A stretch of 64,000 nt of DNA from Micromonospora thermarum. Its GTDB lineage: Bacteria > Actinomycetota > Actinomycetes > Mycobacteriales > Micromonosporaceae. The DNA lies in contig NZ_JAATEO010000018.1 in the NCBI RefSeq assembly GCF_012034245.1, positions 62,001 to 126,000 on the forward strand, given 5' to 3'. Within the stretch, counting starts at the first letter, position 1; each line of letters opens with the position of its first letter. Below the pieces are notes generated by a model. The model was given only the letters and a program-made list of their open reading frames with translations. It was not told the DNA's origin and ran no database searches. A program made the position numbers and the translations under genes. Positions 33,080 through 42,961 of this stretch are shown here, piece after piece.

Positions 33080-33439
33080 GTGGAGCGTTCCACAGGTGCC
33101 GGGTCCGGCGAGGACCCCGGCCGGGTCACCCTGCGTCCCGCCGGCGAACTCGACATCTCGACGGTGGGCACCCTCGAGGCGGCGCTCACCGACGCGCTGG
33201 CCCGCCCGAGCCTGCGTGAGATCGTGGTCGACCTGGCCGAGGTGCGCTTCCTCGACTCCAGCGGCGTACGCGTGCTCGTCCTGGCCGCCACCGCCGCCCG
33301 GGAGCGGGACGCGGTCCTGCGGGTGACCGATCCGCAGCCGGTGGTGGCCCGCGTCCTGCAGATCACCGCGGTGGGTCCGCTGCTCGGCCTGGCCGACCCG
33401 CTCCGCGCCGACGGTCCCACCTGGCGCCGCCTGACCTGA
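33080..33439 (+). CDS. STAS-domain anti-sigma factor antagonist
   Basis: This 119-residue protein starts at GTG 33080 because GGAGGTGAGG (33065-33074) is correctly placed; ATG codons at 33038 and 33056 are alternatives. The STAS fold is clear: TLRPAGELDISTVGTLEAAL, IVVDLAEVRFLDSSGVRVL with the phosphorylatable Ser in DSSG, and VLQITAVGPLLGLA. These proteins bind anti-sigma kinases when unphosphorylated. The adjacent, convergent PP2C phosphatase could dephosphorylate it. No anti-sigma kinase gene is nearby. Confidence 0.88.
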   Translation: MERSTGAGSGEDPGRVTLRPAGELDISTVGTLEAALTDALARPSLREIVVDLAEVRFLDSSGVRVLVLAATAARERDAVLRVTDPQPVVARVLQITAVGPLLGLADPLRADGPTWRRLT

Positions 33440-33447
33440 GCCGGCGG

Positions 33448-34650
33448 TCAGGGTTCGGTGTCGGCCGCGGCCCGCTCGGACCACTGCACGAGTAACAGCG
33501 TGGCGTCGTCACGGGTCGGCCCGGCCTGGTGGTCGCGTACCGCGTGGCTGATCCGCCGCAGTGTCTCCGGTCCCGGCAGGCCGGAGCGGATGTGCCGCTC
33601 GGCGAGGTCGGCGAGGCGCGGCAGGCCGAACAGGTCACCCGCCGTGTCGCGGGCCTCGGTCACCCCGTCGGTGTGCAGCAGCAGCCGGTCACCGCGCTCC
33701 AGGCGGACCTGCGCCACGTCCGTACGGTCGTTCCGGAGGCCCAGGGGGAGACGCCGCCCCTCGGTGAGGGTCTGCACGGCCCGCCCCCGGCGCAGCAGGA
33801 CCGGCGGTGGATGCCCCGCGTTGACGTACCGGAGCACACCGGTGTCCGTGTCGAACTCGGCGAGGACGGCGGTCACGAAGCGGGCGTCCGTCCACTGGCC
33901 GGCGATGGTGACGTCGACCGCCCGGGCCAGCCCGGTCAGGTCGGCGCCGGCCCGCCGGGCGGAGCGCAGCGCAGCCAGCGCGACCGAGGTGGTGAGCACC
34001 GCCGGCAGGCCGTGCCCCACGCCGTCGAGGAGCGCCAGCGACACCGTCGCACCGTTCAGGGCGTAGTCGAAGGCGTCGCCGCCGACCTCGTAGCAGGGTT
34101 CCAGCAGGGCGCTGATCGTGGTGTCCGCGGTGCTGAAGGTGAGCGGCGGGAGGAGTTGCCACAGCAGTTCGGCGGAGACCGCCATCGATTGGCTGCGACG
34201 GGCGCGGTGCAGGCCGTCGCCGTACCCGATCTTGCTCGTCACCAGGTGACCGATCAGGCCGGCGATCAGGCGGAGGCCGTCGCGCAGCGCCTCGTCGGCA
34301 AGGTCGGCGTCCTCGGGCGGGAACGCCACCAGCAGTCCCAGCCGGTCGGTGCCGTTGACGATCGGCAGCCAGAGCCGGGGCGGCGGACCCTGTCCGGCGT
34401 GCACCGCCACCTGGGTGAAGGCCCGCCCGGCGAGGCTGGTGTCGATCGGCAGGGGCTCGGCTGCCGGGCGGCCGGGCTCGGGCAGGGGGCGCAGGTCGCA
34501 CTGCTCCGCGTCGACCAGGTAGACGGTCACCGAGACCCGGAGCGGCCGGAGAACGGCGTTCACGGCGACCGGCAGCTCGTCGGGCGGCAGCCGGTGCGAT
34601 CGGTCGGCGAGGTCGGCGAGCGCCCGGAGCCAGGGTTCGGTCGCGGTCAT
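33448..34650 (-). CDS. PP2C/SpoIIE-type serine phosphatase with GAF-like domain
   Basis: This 400-residue protein starts at ATG 34650. Residues about 20-165 look like a GAF-type sensory domain. Residues about 175-395 form the SpoIIE/RsbU phosphatase domain, with acidic metal ligands in YEVGGDAFDYAL, LLDGVGHGLPA, YVNAGHPPPVLL and LLLHTDGVTEARD. It faces the STAS gene tail to tail with eight bases between stops, which supports a partner-switching sigma-regulation pair. Confidence 0.88.
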   Translation of the reverse strand: MTATEPWLRALADLADRSHRLPPDELPVAVNAVLRPLRVSVTVYLVDAEQCDLRPLPEPGRPAAEPLPIDTSLAGRAFTQVAVHAGQGPPPRLWLPIVNGTDRLGLLVAFPPEDADLADEALRDGLRLIAGLIGHLVTSKIGYGDGLHRARRSQSMAVSAELLWQLLPPLTFSTADTTISALLEPCYEVGGDAFDYALNGATVSLALLDGVGHGLPAVLTTSVALAALRSARRAGADLTGLARAVDVTIAGQWTDARFVTAVLAEFDTDTGVLRYVNAGHPPPVLLRRGRAVQTLTEGRRLPLGLRNDRTDVAQVRLERGDRLLLHTDGVTEARDTAGDLFGLPRLADLAERHIRSGLPGPETLRRISHAVRDHQAGPTRDDATLLLVQWSERAAADTEP

Positions 34651-34696
34651 CCGACCCGCATACCCAAACCCGCCCGGTCCGATGCGCGGCGGCGGT

Positions 34697-34766
34697 GCGG
34701 GGCCGGGTCCGCCCGGACCCGGCCCCGCGCCCGTCCCCGGCCGGATCCCGGCGACCGGGGACGGGC
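34697..34766 (-). terminator. Two tandem perfect hairpins after the glycosidase gene
   Basis: 34697-34710 pairs with 34715-34728 (14 bp, GCCC loop) and 34729-34740 pairs with 34755-34766 (12 bp). They lie just downstream of the minus-strand glycoside hydrolase and upstream of the phosphatase start, so they should insulate the two genes. Confidence 0.75.
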
Positions 34767-34771
34767 GGCGC

Positions 34772-36223
34772 TCAGCCGGCCAGGCCGAGGGCCTCGGCGG
34801 CGGCGCGCCCGTTGGCGTGGCTCGCCCCGTACGTGGTGACGAAGGCGCGGACGCCGACCGGCCGCCACTGCGCGGGCCAGCCCATCTCGACCACCGCCAC
34901 CGGGTGCTGCGCGGCCAGCGCGGTGACCAGGTCGGCGGCGCCCGGCAACCGGTGCAGGTGGCGGCCGACCAGGACGATCGGCCGGTCGCCGGCGAGTCCG
35001 CGCAGGGTCGCCGGGTCGGTCTCGGCGGCCACCACCCGCAGTTCCTCCGCCTCGGCGAGGTGCGGGCCGAGGCCCCACGGCACCCGTCCCTCGGCGATCG
35101 TGGAGGTCGAGTGCAGCTGCACCACGAGGGGGCGGTCCAGCCCGGTCAGCACGCCCTCCACCCGCACGGCGCGGCGCGCGGCCGCGTACCCCAGGTCGGT
35201 CGGCGCGGCCTCGACGCTGCCGGCGGCCCGGGTCCAGGCGGCGAGGTCGGCGGCGCGGCCGGCCGCCTCCTCGACGCGTGCCCGGTCCAGCCGGCCGTCG
35301 CCCAGCGCGGTGACGATCTCCGCCGCGACCTGTTCCACCAGCTCGGCGTCGACCTGCGCGCCGATGCAGAGCAGGTCCGCCCCGGCGGCGAGGGCCCGGA
35401 CGGCGGCGGGGCCGACGCCGCCGGCGGCGACGGCCGCGCCCTTCATCTCCAGGGCGTCGGTCACGATCGTGCCGGTGAAGCCGTACTCGCCCCGCAACAG
35501 GTCGACCAGGACCGCGCGGCTGAAGGTGGCCGGGCCGTCCCCGGTCAGCACGGGGACCCGGATGTGCGCGGTCATCACCGCGCGCACCCCGGCGGCGACG
35601 ACCGCGGCGAACGGCGGCAGGTCCCGCTCGCGGAGGACGTCCACGGGCACGTCGACGGTGGGCAGCTCGTAGTGGGAGTCGGCGACGGTCGCGCCGTGCC
35701 CAGGGAAGTGTTTGGCGCAGGCGGCGACGCCGGCGGCCTGGAGCCCGGCCACCGCCGCGGCGGCGTGCGCCGCGACCTTCACCGGGTCGGCGCCGAACGA
35801 GCGGGTGCCGATCACCGGGTTGTCGTCGGCGCTGTTCACGTCCACGGTCGGGGCGAGGTTGACGGTGATGCCGAGGGTGGCGAGTTCCGCGCCGATCGCC
35901 TCGTGGACGCGTCGGGTCAGCGCCACGTCGCCGATCGCGCCGAGCGCGGCGTTGCCCGGGTACGGGCTACCGGTGGCGTGGGCGAGCCGGGTGACGTCCC
36001 CGCCCTCCTCGTCGATCGCGATCAGCACGTCCGACCGGGCGGCGCGCAACGTGGCGGTGCTCGCCGCCACCTGCGCCGGGTCGTGGACGTTGGTGCCGAA
36101 CAGGGTGTGCCCGGCGAGCCCTTCGCCCACCAGGTCGACGGCCCAGTCCGGCGGGACCGGGCCCGGGTACGCGGCGAGCAGCGTGCCCAGCGCGAGCCGG
36201 CGGAGTCCTGGATCCAGCCCCAC
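34772..36223 (-). CDS. nagZ: Glycoside hydrolase family 3, NagZ-like beta-N-acetylglucosaminidase
   Basis: This 483-residue protein starts at GTG 36223 with AAGGGGAAG five bases upstream. The family 3 barrel shows AIDEEGGDVTRL, the KHFPGHG signature, the Asp-His pair region GATVADSHYELP and the nucleophile Asp in VTDALEMKGA. The C-terminal 150 residues form the second domain present in actinobacterial members. There is no signal peptide, so it acts on imported muropeptide or chitobiose-type sugars. It is divergent from a ROK regulator, which fits amino-sugar-responsive control. Confidence 0.85.
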   Translation of the reverse strand: MGLDPGLRRLALGTLLAAYPGPVPPDWAVDLVGEGLAGHTLFGTNVHDPAQVAASTATLRAARSDVLIAIDEEGGDVTRLAHATGSPYPGNAALGAIGDVALTRRVHEAIGAELATLGITVNLAPTVDVNSADDNPVIGTRSFGADPVKVAAHAAAAVAGLQAAGVAACAKHFPGHGATVADSHYELPTVDVPVDVLRERDLPPFAAVVAAGVRAVMTAHIRVPVLTGDGPATFSRAVLVDLLRGEYGFTGTIVTDALEMKGAAVAAGGVGPAAVRALAAGADLLCIGAQVDAELVEQVAAEIVTALGDGRLDRARVEEAAGRAADLAAWTRAAGSVEAAPTDLGYAAARRAVRVEGVLTGLDRPLVVQLHSTSTIAEGRVPWGLGPHLAEAEELRVVAAETDPATLRGLAGDRPIVLVGRHLHRLPGAADLVTALAAQHPVAVVEMGWPAQWRPVGVRAFVTTYGASHANGRAAAEALGLAG

Positions 36224-36388
36224 TGATCTTCCCCTTTCGGTGCCCGGTGGCACGGACGTCGTACCGGAGGCCGTCGCCGGCTACCGGGTCGGGCGAACAC
36301 CCCGGTCACGGGTGGCCGATACGCTACGGCTACCCGTTCGCAGGTCGGTTTACAGTTAGCAAACTTTACAGAATCTCGAGGACGTGGC
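36224..36388. promoter_or_regulatory. Divergent promoter between glycosidase and ROK regulator
   Basis: An AT-rich patch at 36348-36371 carries two direct copies of TTTACAG (36349-36355 and 36365-36371) and, between them, AGTTAGCAAACT, an inverted repeat with AGTT/AACT arms. It ends 17 bases before the ROK start codon. The architecture resembles ROK-family operators; binding is inferred. Confidence 0.55.
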
Positions 36389-37564
36389 ATGAGTGCGACC
36401 CGGCTCCCCGGCACCCCCCGTCTGTTGCGGGCGCTCAACGACCGCGCGGCACTGGAACTGCTGCTGGAGCGCGGCCCGCTGACCCGGGCCCGACTGGGCG
36501 AGCTGACCGGGCTCTCCAAGGTCACCGCGTCCCAGTTGGTCGAGCGCCTGGAGGAGCGCGGGCTGGTCACCCGGGTCGGCGAGCAGGCCGGCGGGCGGGG
36601 CCCGAACGCCCAGCTCTACGCCGTCCGGCCGGGCAGCGCACACGTGGTGGGCGTCGACGTCGGGGCGGACCGGGTGGTCGCCGCCTGCGCGGACATCACC
36701 GGGGCGGTCATCGGCCGGGTCGAGCAGTCGACGCGGGACACCGACGACCCGGTGGGCGTGGTGCACAACGCGGTCGTCCAGGTGGCGAGCAGCGCCCAGG
36801 CGCAGCTGTCGAGCGTGCGGCGGATCGTGCTGGGCACCCCCGGTCTGGTGGACCCGACCACCGGCGACATCACCTTCGCGTTCAACCTGCCGCGCTGGCA
36901 CGCCGGCCTGCTCGGCGCGCTCCGGGACGACCTGCACACCCCGGTGGTCTTCGAGAACGACGTCAACCTGGCCGCGATGGCCGAGGCGCAGTCCGGCGCG
37001 GCGCAGGGCGTACCCGACTTCGTGCTGGTCTGGGTCGACGCCGGCGTCGGTCTGGCGATCATGCTGGGCGGGCGGCTGCACCACGGCAGCGCCGGCGCCG
37101 CGGGTGAGATCGGCTACCTGCCGGTGCCCGGCGCGCCCATCCCGCGCGACGTCTCCCGCCGGGCGAAGCCGGCGTTCCAGCAGCTCGTCGGCGCCGACGC
37201 GGTCCGCGCGCTGGCTGACGAGCACGGGTACCCGGGCGACACGGCGGCCGGTGCGGTGCGCGCGGCGATCGCCGACGGCGCGGCCGGCGGCCCGATGCTC
37301 GACGAGCTGGCCCGCCGGCTCGCGCTGGGCGTGGCCAGCACCTGCGTCGTGCTGGACCCGCCACTGGTGGTGCTCGCCGGCGAGGTCGGCCAGGCCGGCG
37401 GGACGGCGCTCGCCGAGCGGGTGCAGCACGAGGTCGCGGCGATCACACTGGTCCGCCCGAGGGTGGTGCCGACCGGGCTGACCGAGGAGCCGATCCTGCG
37501 GGGTGCCCTGCACACCGCCCTGGAAGCCGTTCGGGACGAGGTGTTCGGCTCCACGGTCGGCTGA
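36389..37564 (+). CDS. ROK-family transcriptional regulator
   Basis: This 391-residue protein starts at ATG 36389. The winged helix (residues about 20-70) has LTRARLGELTGLSKVTASQL. The ROK sugar-kinase-like part has VVGVDVGADRVVAAC, VVFENDVNLAAMAEAQSG and VDAGVGLAIMLGGRL. The segment GSAGAAGEIGYLPV corresponds to the ROK signature, but the usual zinc-binding Cys cluster is not evident. Such proteins repress sugar genes until bound by an amino sugar or xylose-type inducer. The divergent NagZ-like gene is the likely target. Confidence 0.85.
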   Translation: MSATRLPGTPRLLRALNDRAALELLLERGPLTRARLGELTGLSKVTASQLVERLEERGLVTRVGEQAGGRGPNAQLYAVRPGSAHVVGVDVGADRVVAACADITGAVIGRVEQSTRDTDDPVGVVHNAVVQVASSAQAQLSSVRRIVLGTPGLVDPTTGDITFAFNLPRWHAGLLGALRDDLHTPVVFENDVNLAAMAEAQSGAAQGVPDFVLVWVDAGVGLAIMLGGRLHHGSAGAAGEIGYLPVPGAPIPRDVSRRAKPAFQQLVGADAVRALADEHGYPGDTAAGAVRAAIADGAAGGPMLDELARRLALGVASTCVVLDPPLVVLAGEVGQAGGTALAERVQHEVAAITLVRPRVVPTGLTEEPILRGALHTALEAVRDEVFGSTVG

Positions 37565-37660
37565 CCGGGTGTCGCCGCCGTCCGCCATGTGAAGGAATAT
37601 TTCACCCCTGGCTGGCGGGCTGCAAGCTCTTGCCGCAGCTCGCCGGCCGGGCGACGTGCC

Positions 37661-38677
37661 TCAGAGGAGATCGCGACGGCGGAACACCGCGAAGGCCGCC
37701 GCGGTGAGGCCGCCGGCGAGCAGCAGCAGGACCACGAGGCCCGATGGCCAGGTCAGCGTGTAGGTGCCGTCGCAGAACCCGGCGAAGGGATCCGTGCAGG
37801 CGTTCCGGTCCCAGAACTGCGCCCGCCCGGCCAGCCAGGCACCCAGGTAGCTGGAGAGCATCAGCTGGTCCGGGCGGGACACCTCCAGGATCTCCAGCAC
37901 CAGCCGGGCACCCAGTTCCCAGACCACCGCGTACGCGGCGACCGCGCCGAGCGCCGCCGAGGTGTGCCGGCCCAGCGTGGCGATGGCGAAGCCGATCACG
38001 GTGGCCAGCAGCACGACGACCAGGCCGCGCGCCCAGACGGCCCCCAGGTCGGACCAGAACTCCGCGTCCACCGGACCGACGTGGCCGTCGACGAGGGCGA
38101 TCATCCAGAACGTGGCGAGGTACGCCACCGTGGCCAGCAGGGACAGCAGCAGCACCGCCGCCATGAGCGTGCCGAGCTTCGCGCCGAGCACGGCGATCCG
38201 GCGCGGTTGCCACAGCAGCAGGTTCACCACCCCGCCCGAGTTCAGGTCGGCCCCGATGTAGGAGGCCCCGACCAGGAAGCCGAAGAGCACGAGGAAGGCG
38301 ATCAGGAAGTACAGGAGGGGTCGGGTGTCCTTGCTGAAGGTGAAGACGCCGACGAGATGGTCGGCGGCCACCGGCAACCGCTCACGCAGGCCGGGATCCA
38401 CCTCGCTGCAGTCGGCGGGGTAGTAGCTGCCGTCGAAGGGCTCGGCCGGCAACTCGCCCCGCTGCCGGGCCAGGCACCGCTCGTGGAGCAGATCCATCTC
38501 GCGCCGCTCGCTGTCGGCCTTCTGCTGGGCGACCGTCATCTCGCTCGGGCTCGGCTGGTGGGAGATGGCCACGTTCGTCAGCGCGGTGACGCCGAACGCC
38601 AGCACCAGCAGCACGACCATCAGCTGGACGAAGCGCCGGGCCCCGAGGCGCTCCAACTCGGCACGGACCAGGTTCAC
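37661..38677 (-). CDS. ABC-2 type transporter permease
   Basis: This 338-residue protein has an ATG at 38677 overlapping the ATPase stop (ATGA). The first helix is FVQLMVVLLVLAFGVTAL, followed by an extracytoplasmic loop of about 110 residues with four Cys (HERCLARQRG, PADCSEVD) and then five further hydrophobic segments (LLYFLIAFLVLFGFLVGASYIG onwards). Together with the upstream ATPase it should export a lipid or peptide or mediate self-resistance. The 96 bases between this gene and the ROK regulator hold no gene. Confidence 0.85.
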   Translation of the reverse strand: MNLVRAELERLGARRFVQLMVVLLVLAFGVTALTNVAISHQPSPSEMTVAQQKADSERREMDLLHERCLARQRGELPAEPFDGSYYPADCSEVDPGLRERLPVAADHLVGVFTFSKDTRPLLYFLIAFLVLFGFLVGASYIGADLNSGGVVNLLLWQPRRIAVLGAKLGTLMAAVLLLSLLATVAYLATFWMIALVDGHVGPVDAEFWSDLGAVWARGLVVVLLATVIGFAIATLGRHTSAALGAVAAYAVVWELGARLVLEILEVSRPDQLMLSSYLGAWLAGRAQFWDRNACTDPFAGFCDGTYTLTWPSGLVVLLLLAGGLTAAAFAVFRRRDLL

Positions 38678-39684
38678 GCGTCCACTCCTCTGCGGTCCAG
38701 GTCGATCTCGCCGTCGCGGGCGTCCGCGCCGGATTCCGGGGAGCCGTCCACCTGCCGGGGCACCGCCGGGTGCCCGGCCGGCCCGGTCAGCTCGAGGAAC
38801 ACGCTTTCGAGATCCGGCCGGAGCGGTGTCAGCTCGCGGACCCAGGCCCCCTGCTCGCCGAGGGTCCGGCTGACGGTGGCGCCGTCGTCCACCCCGTGCA
38901 CCACCAGGTGGTCGGGGTGCTCGGTGACCGTGAGCCCGGCCGCGCGCAGCAGCTCCGCCGCCCGGTCGGGCTCGTCGACCCGCACCAGCACCTCGTGGCG
39001 GTCGAAGCCGGCCAGCACCTCGTCCACCCGCCCCGCCGCGACCCGGCGGCCCCGCGAGATGATCGTCACGTGGTCGCAGATCAGCTGGATCTCGGCCAGG
39101 ATGTGGCTGGAGAGCAGCACGGTCACGCCCGAGTCGGCCAATGTCCGCACCAGGTCCCGCATCTCCCGGATGCCGGCCGGGTCCAACCCGTTCGCCGGTT
39201 CGTCGAGGATCAGCAGCTCCGGGCTCTTGAGCAGGGCCGACGCCACCGCCAGGCGCTGCTTCATGCCCAGCGAGTAGCCCTTCACCCGCTCGTGGCCCCG
39301 ATCGCGCAGGCCCACCTGCTCCAGCACCTCGTCGATCCGGGACGTCGGTACGCCGCCGGCGCGGGCCAGCAGCCGTAGCGTCCGGTGGCCGGTGAAGTTG
39401 CCGAAGAACTGCGGGCTCTCCACGATCGCGCCCACCCGCCCGGCGACCCGGGGCAGGCGGTCCGGCGCCGGCTCCCCGAGCACCCGCATGCGGCCGTCGT
39501 CGGCCCGTACCAGCCCGAGCAGGGCGCGCAGCGTGGTCGTCTTCCCCGATCCGTTCGGCCCCAGGAACCCGTGCACCTGGCCGGCCTCCACGAGCAGGTC
39601 GAACCCGTCGACCGCCACCCGACGCCCGCGCCGCAGGCTGTGGAACGTCTTGCGCAGACCCTCGATCTCGATGACCGCGCTCAT
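38674..39684 (-). CDS. ABC transporter ATP-binding protein
   Basis: This 336-residue protein starts at ATG 39684. Walker A is GPNGSGKTTT, the signature region is KGYSLGMKQRLAVA, Walker B is LLILDEPANGLDPAG and the switch His lies in LLSSHIL. The C-terminal extension of about 110 residues has a beta domain (DRHEVLVRVDEP) seen in drug- and antimicrobial-peptide-type exporters. It is first in a coupled pair with the permease. Confidence 0.92.
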   Translation of the reverse strand: MSAVIEIEGLRKTFHSLRRGRRVAVDGFDLLVEAGQVHGFLGPNGSGKTTTLRALLGLVRADDGRMRVLGEPAPDRLPRVAGRVGAIVESPQFFGNFTGHRTLRLLARAGGVPTSRIDEVLEQVGLRDRGHERVKGYSLGMKQRLAVASALLKSPELLILDEPANGLDPAGIREMRDLVRTLADSGVTVLLSSHILAEIQLICDHVTIISRGRRVAAGRVDEVLAGFDRHEVLVRVDEPDRAAELLRAAGLTVTEHPDHLVVHGVDDGATVSRTLGEQGAWVRELTPLRPDLESVFLELTGPAGHPAVPRQVDGSPESGADARDGEIDLDRRGVDA

Positions 39685-39815
39685 CCGCGCAGCTCCGGGC
39701 TCCGAATGGGCATCGGCGGTCCTCCGGTGGGGGTGATCAACGACACGGCGCCTCAGCCTAGGCCCGGCACGCCGCCCGTGGGGGGCACCGCGGCGGTGCG
39801 TGGTTGGATGGGCTC

Positions 39816-40658
<843 letters not shown>

Positions 40659-40688
40659 GCCTCTCCTCGACACCGGGGAGGTGTCCAC

Positions 40689-41585
40689 GTGCCGCAGACC
40701 CGCGTCGTCGTCGTGGGCAGCGCCAACATGGACCTGGTGGCGACCGCCCCGGCCCTGCCGAGGCCGGGCGAGACCCTGCTCGGCACCGACTTCCTCATGG
40801 TGCCGGGCGGCAAGGGCGCCAACCAGGCGGTCGCCGCCGTCCGGGCCGGCGCGTCCTGCGCGTTCCTCGGCGCCATCGGCTCCGACTCGTTCGGCGTCAC
40901 CCTCCGCGCCCGGATCACCGCCGCCGGGGTGGACACCAGTCACCTGCGGGTGGCGTACGGCACCTCGGGCGTCGCGCTGGTCATGGTCAACGCCGAGGGG
41001 GAGAACGCCATCCTGGTCAGCCCGGGCGCGAACGCCACGCTGACCGCGCTGACCGAGCCGGAGCTGACCGCCGTACGCGAGGCGGACGTCCTGGTCGCGC
41101 AGCTGGAGATCCCGGTCGAGACGGTGACCGAGGCGGCCCTGGCGGCCCGTGCCGCCGGCACCCGCGTGGTCCTCAACGCCGCTCCCGCCCGGCCCGTGCC
41201 GCCGGAACTGCTCGCCGCCACCGACCTGCTGGTCGTCAACGAGAGCGAGGCGCAGGCGCTCACCGGCCGGGGTCGGGAGGAGCCGCACGCCCTGCTCGAC
41301 CTGGCACCGCGCGCGGTGCTCACCCTGGGCGCGTCGGGTGCGTGGTACGGCGACCGGGACGGGACCGCCGTGCACGTGCCGGCGGTCCGGGTCGAGGTCG
41401 TCGACTCGACCGCCGCCGGCGACGCGTTCACCGCCGCCCTCGCCGTGGGGTGGGGCGAGGGACGGGACATCGTGGACGCGGTGCGCTGGGCGGCGGCCGC
41501 CGGCGCGGCGTGCGTCCGGCGGCTCGGCGCCTCCGTGGCGCTGCCCCGCCGCGCCGAGATCGACGAGCTGTACCAGCCGGGCTGA
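40689..41585 (+). CDS. rbsK: Ribokinase
   Basis: This 298-residue PfkB-family kinase starts at GTG 40689 behind GGGGAGGTG. It has the sugar-binding VGSANMDLV and PGGKGANQAVAAVRAG near the N-terminus, NESEAQALTG in the middle and the anion hole with catalytic Asp in DSTAAGDAFTAALA. It phosphorylates ribose at O5 for the pentose phosphate route or nucleotide synthesis. No ribose transporter genes adjoin it. Other PfkB sugars cannot be excluded. Confidence 0.85.
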   Translation: MPQTRVVVVGSANMDLVATAPALPRPGETLLGTDFLMVPGGKGANQAVAAVRAGASCAFLGAIGSDSFGVTLRARITAAGVDTSHLRVAYGTSGVALVMVNAEGENAILVSPGANATLTALTEPELTAVREADVLVAQLEIPVETVTEAALAARAAGTRVVLNAAPARPVPPELLAATDLLVVNESEAQALTGRGREEPHALLDLAPRAVLTLGASGAWYGDRDGTAVHVPAVRVEVVDSTAAGDAFTAALAVGWGEGRDIVDAVRWAAAAGAACVRRLGASVALPRRAEIDELYQPG

Positions 41586-41646
41586 CCGCCGGCCGGCGTG
41601 TGGCCGCGCCGCACCACGTCGGTCGGCCGGTCCGTGGCGGGTTGCG

Positions 41647-42506
41647 CTACGCCGGCCGGTCGCCCGCCGTCCCGGTGCGAAAGGCCCGGCGGTACGCCGA
41701 CGGCGACGTCCGCATCGCGCGGGCGAAGTGGTGCCGGTACGTGACCGGGGCGTCGAAGCCGACCGCGCCGGCGACCTCCTCGACCGGGGCGTCGGTCGTC
41801 TCCAGCAGCGCCAGGCTGGCCCGGATCCGCTGGTCCACCAGCCACCGGATCGGGCTGGTCCCGGTGGCCCGCGCGAAGTGCCGCAGGTACGTGCGGGACG
41901 ACATGTGCGCCTGCGCGGCCAGCCGCGCCACGGTGAGCGGCTCGGCGAGGTGCGCCAGCGCCCACGCCATGCTCCCGGCGATCCGGTGGTCTTCCGGGTC
42001 GACCGCCACCGGCGCCTCGATGAACTGCGCCTGCCCGCCGTCGCGGTGCGGCGGGATCACCAGGCGGCGGGCGACCGCGTTGGCGACCGCCGCGCCGTGG
42101 TCGCGGCGGACCACGTGTACGCACAGGTCCAGTCCGGCGGCGCTGCCGGCGCTGGTGAGGATGTCGCCGTCGTCCAGGTAGAGCACGTCCGGGTCGACCG
42201 TGACGCGGGGGTGCCGGCGGGCCAGCCGGTCCGCGTACCGCCAGTGGGTGGTGGCGCGGCGCCCGTCGAGCAGACCGGCGCCGGCGAGGGCGAACGCCCC
42301 GGAGCAGATCGACATGATGCGGGCGCCGGATCGATGTGCCCGGCGCAGCGCGGCGACCAGTTCCGGCGACGGGGCGCGTACCAGTCGACGTCGAACTCGG
42401 GTCGGGGCAGCCCGAACACCTCGGTGACGATGCCCGTCTCGAAGACCGACATCCCGGGGTACGCGAGGACGGCGACGCTGCGGTCGCCGGGGGCCCGGAG
42501 CGGCAT
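41647..42506 (-). pseudogene. GlxA-type AraC regulator with an internal deletion and frameshift
   Basis: The gene starts at ATG 42506 (SVAVLAYPGMSVFETGIVTE, VFGLPRPEFDVDWY) in one frame. From about 42385 homology continues in another frame: SPELVAALRRAHRSGARIM, SICSGAFALAGAGLLDGRR, and the AraC helix-turn-helix pair (TVARLAAQAHMSSRTYLRHF, VEEVAGAVGFDAPVTYRHHF). Roughly 55-60 residues of the DJ-1/PfpI-like domain are missing between DWY and SPELV, and the phase is shifted. A full-length product cannot be made; the HTH half might still be expressed. Confidence 0.75.
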
Positions 42507-42577
42507 GGCGGAATGTTAGCGGAGAACGGCGTACGCGCCACTCGTCCGCACGCGCGGCTCGGCCGAGGATCGACGGC

Positions 42578-42925
42578 ATGACACGTACCTTCGCCATGCC
42601 GGCCGCCGCGCCGACCGTCGCCGCCTGGGACCAGGGGCACGTGCCGGGTGCCGTGCACCTGCCGACCGCCGATGTCGCGGCCCGTGCCGCCGGGCTCGTA
42701 CCGGCCGGATCGCGGGTCGTCACCTACTGCTGGGGTCCGGGCTGCAACGGCGCGACGCGGGCGGCGCTGGAGTTCGCCCGGCTCGGGTACGCGGTCAAGG
42801 AGATGCTCGGCGGCTACGAGTACTGGGTCCGCGAAGGGCTCCCCGTCGTCACGCCGGGCGGGCTCACCCGCCGGCCGGTCGACGTGCTGACCGCGCCGCG
42901 CGCCGCGATCACCTGCGACTGTTGA
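42578..42925 (+). CDS. Rhodanese-like protein, shortened at the N-terminus
   Basis: This 115-residue protein starts at ATG 42578. The rhodanese core is present: AWDQGHVPGAVHLPTADVAA, then the active-site loop YCWGPGCNGAT with the likely nucleophile Cys first in CWGPGC, and LGGYEYWVREGLPV. Related proteins carry about 25 more residues, including the strand and Asp-Arg segment before AWDQGH; here these are replaced by MTRTFAMPAAAPTVA. The neighbouring regulator also carries a deletion, so this end may be damaged. Sulfur-transfer activity is uncertain. Confidence 0.7.
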   Translation: MTRTFAMPAAAPTVAAWDQGHVPGAVHLPTADVAARAAGLVPAGSRVVTYCWGPGCNGATRAALEFARLGYAVKEMLGGYEYWVREGLPVVTPGGLTRRPVDVLTAPRAAITCDC

Positions 42926-42961
42926 TCCCTGCCGCCGCCGCCCGCCGGGCGGCGAGGCCGG

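Noticed and set aside
34682..36226. A 514-codon open frame antisense to the NagZ-like gene
   Set aside because: It is a high-GC shadow with no recognisable motif, while the opposite strand has full GH3 signatures.
37589..39277. Long plus-strand open frames across the ABC transporter pair
   Set aside because: Low-complexity Arg/Gln/His composition without motifs; the minus strand encodes clear permease and ATPase genes.
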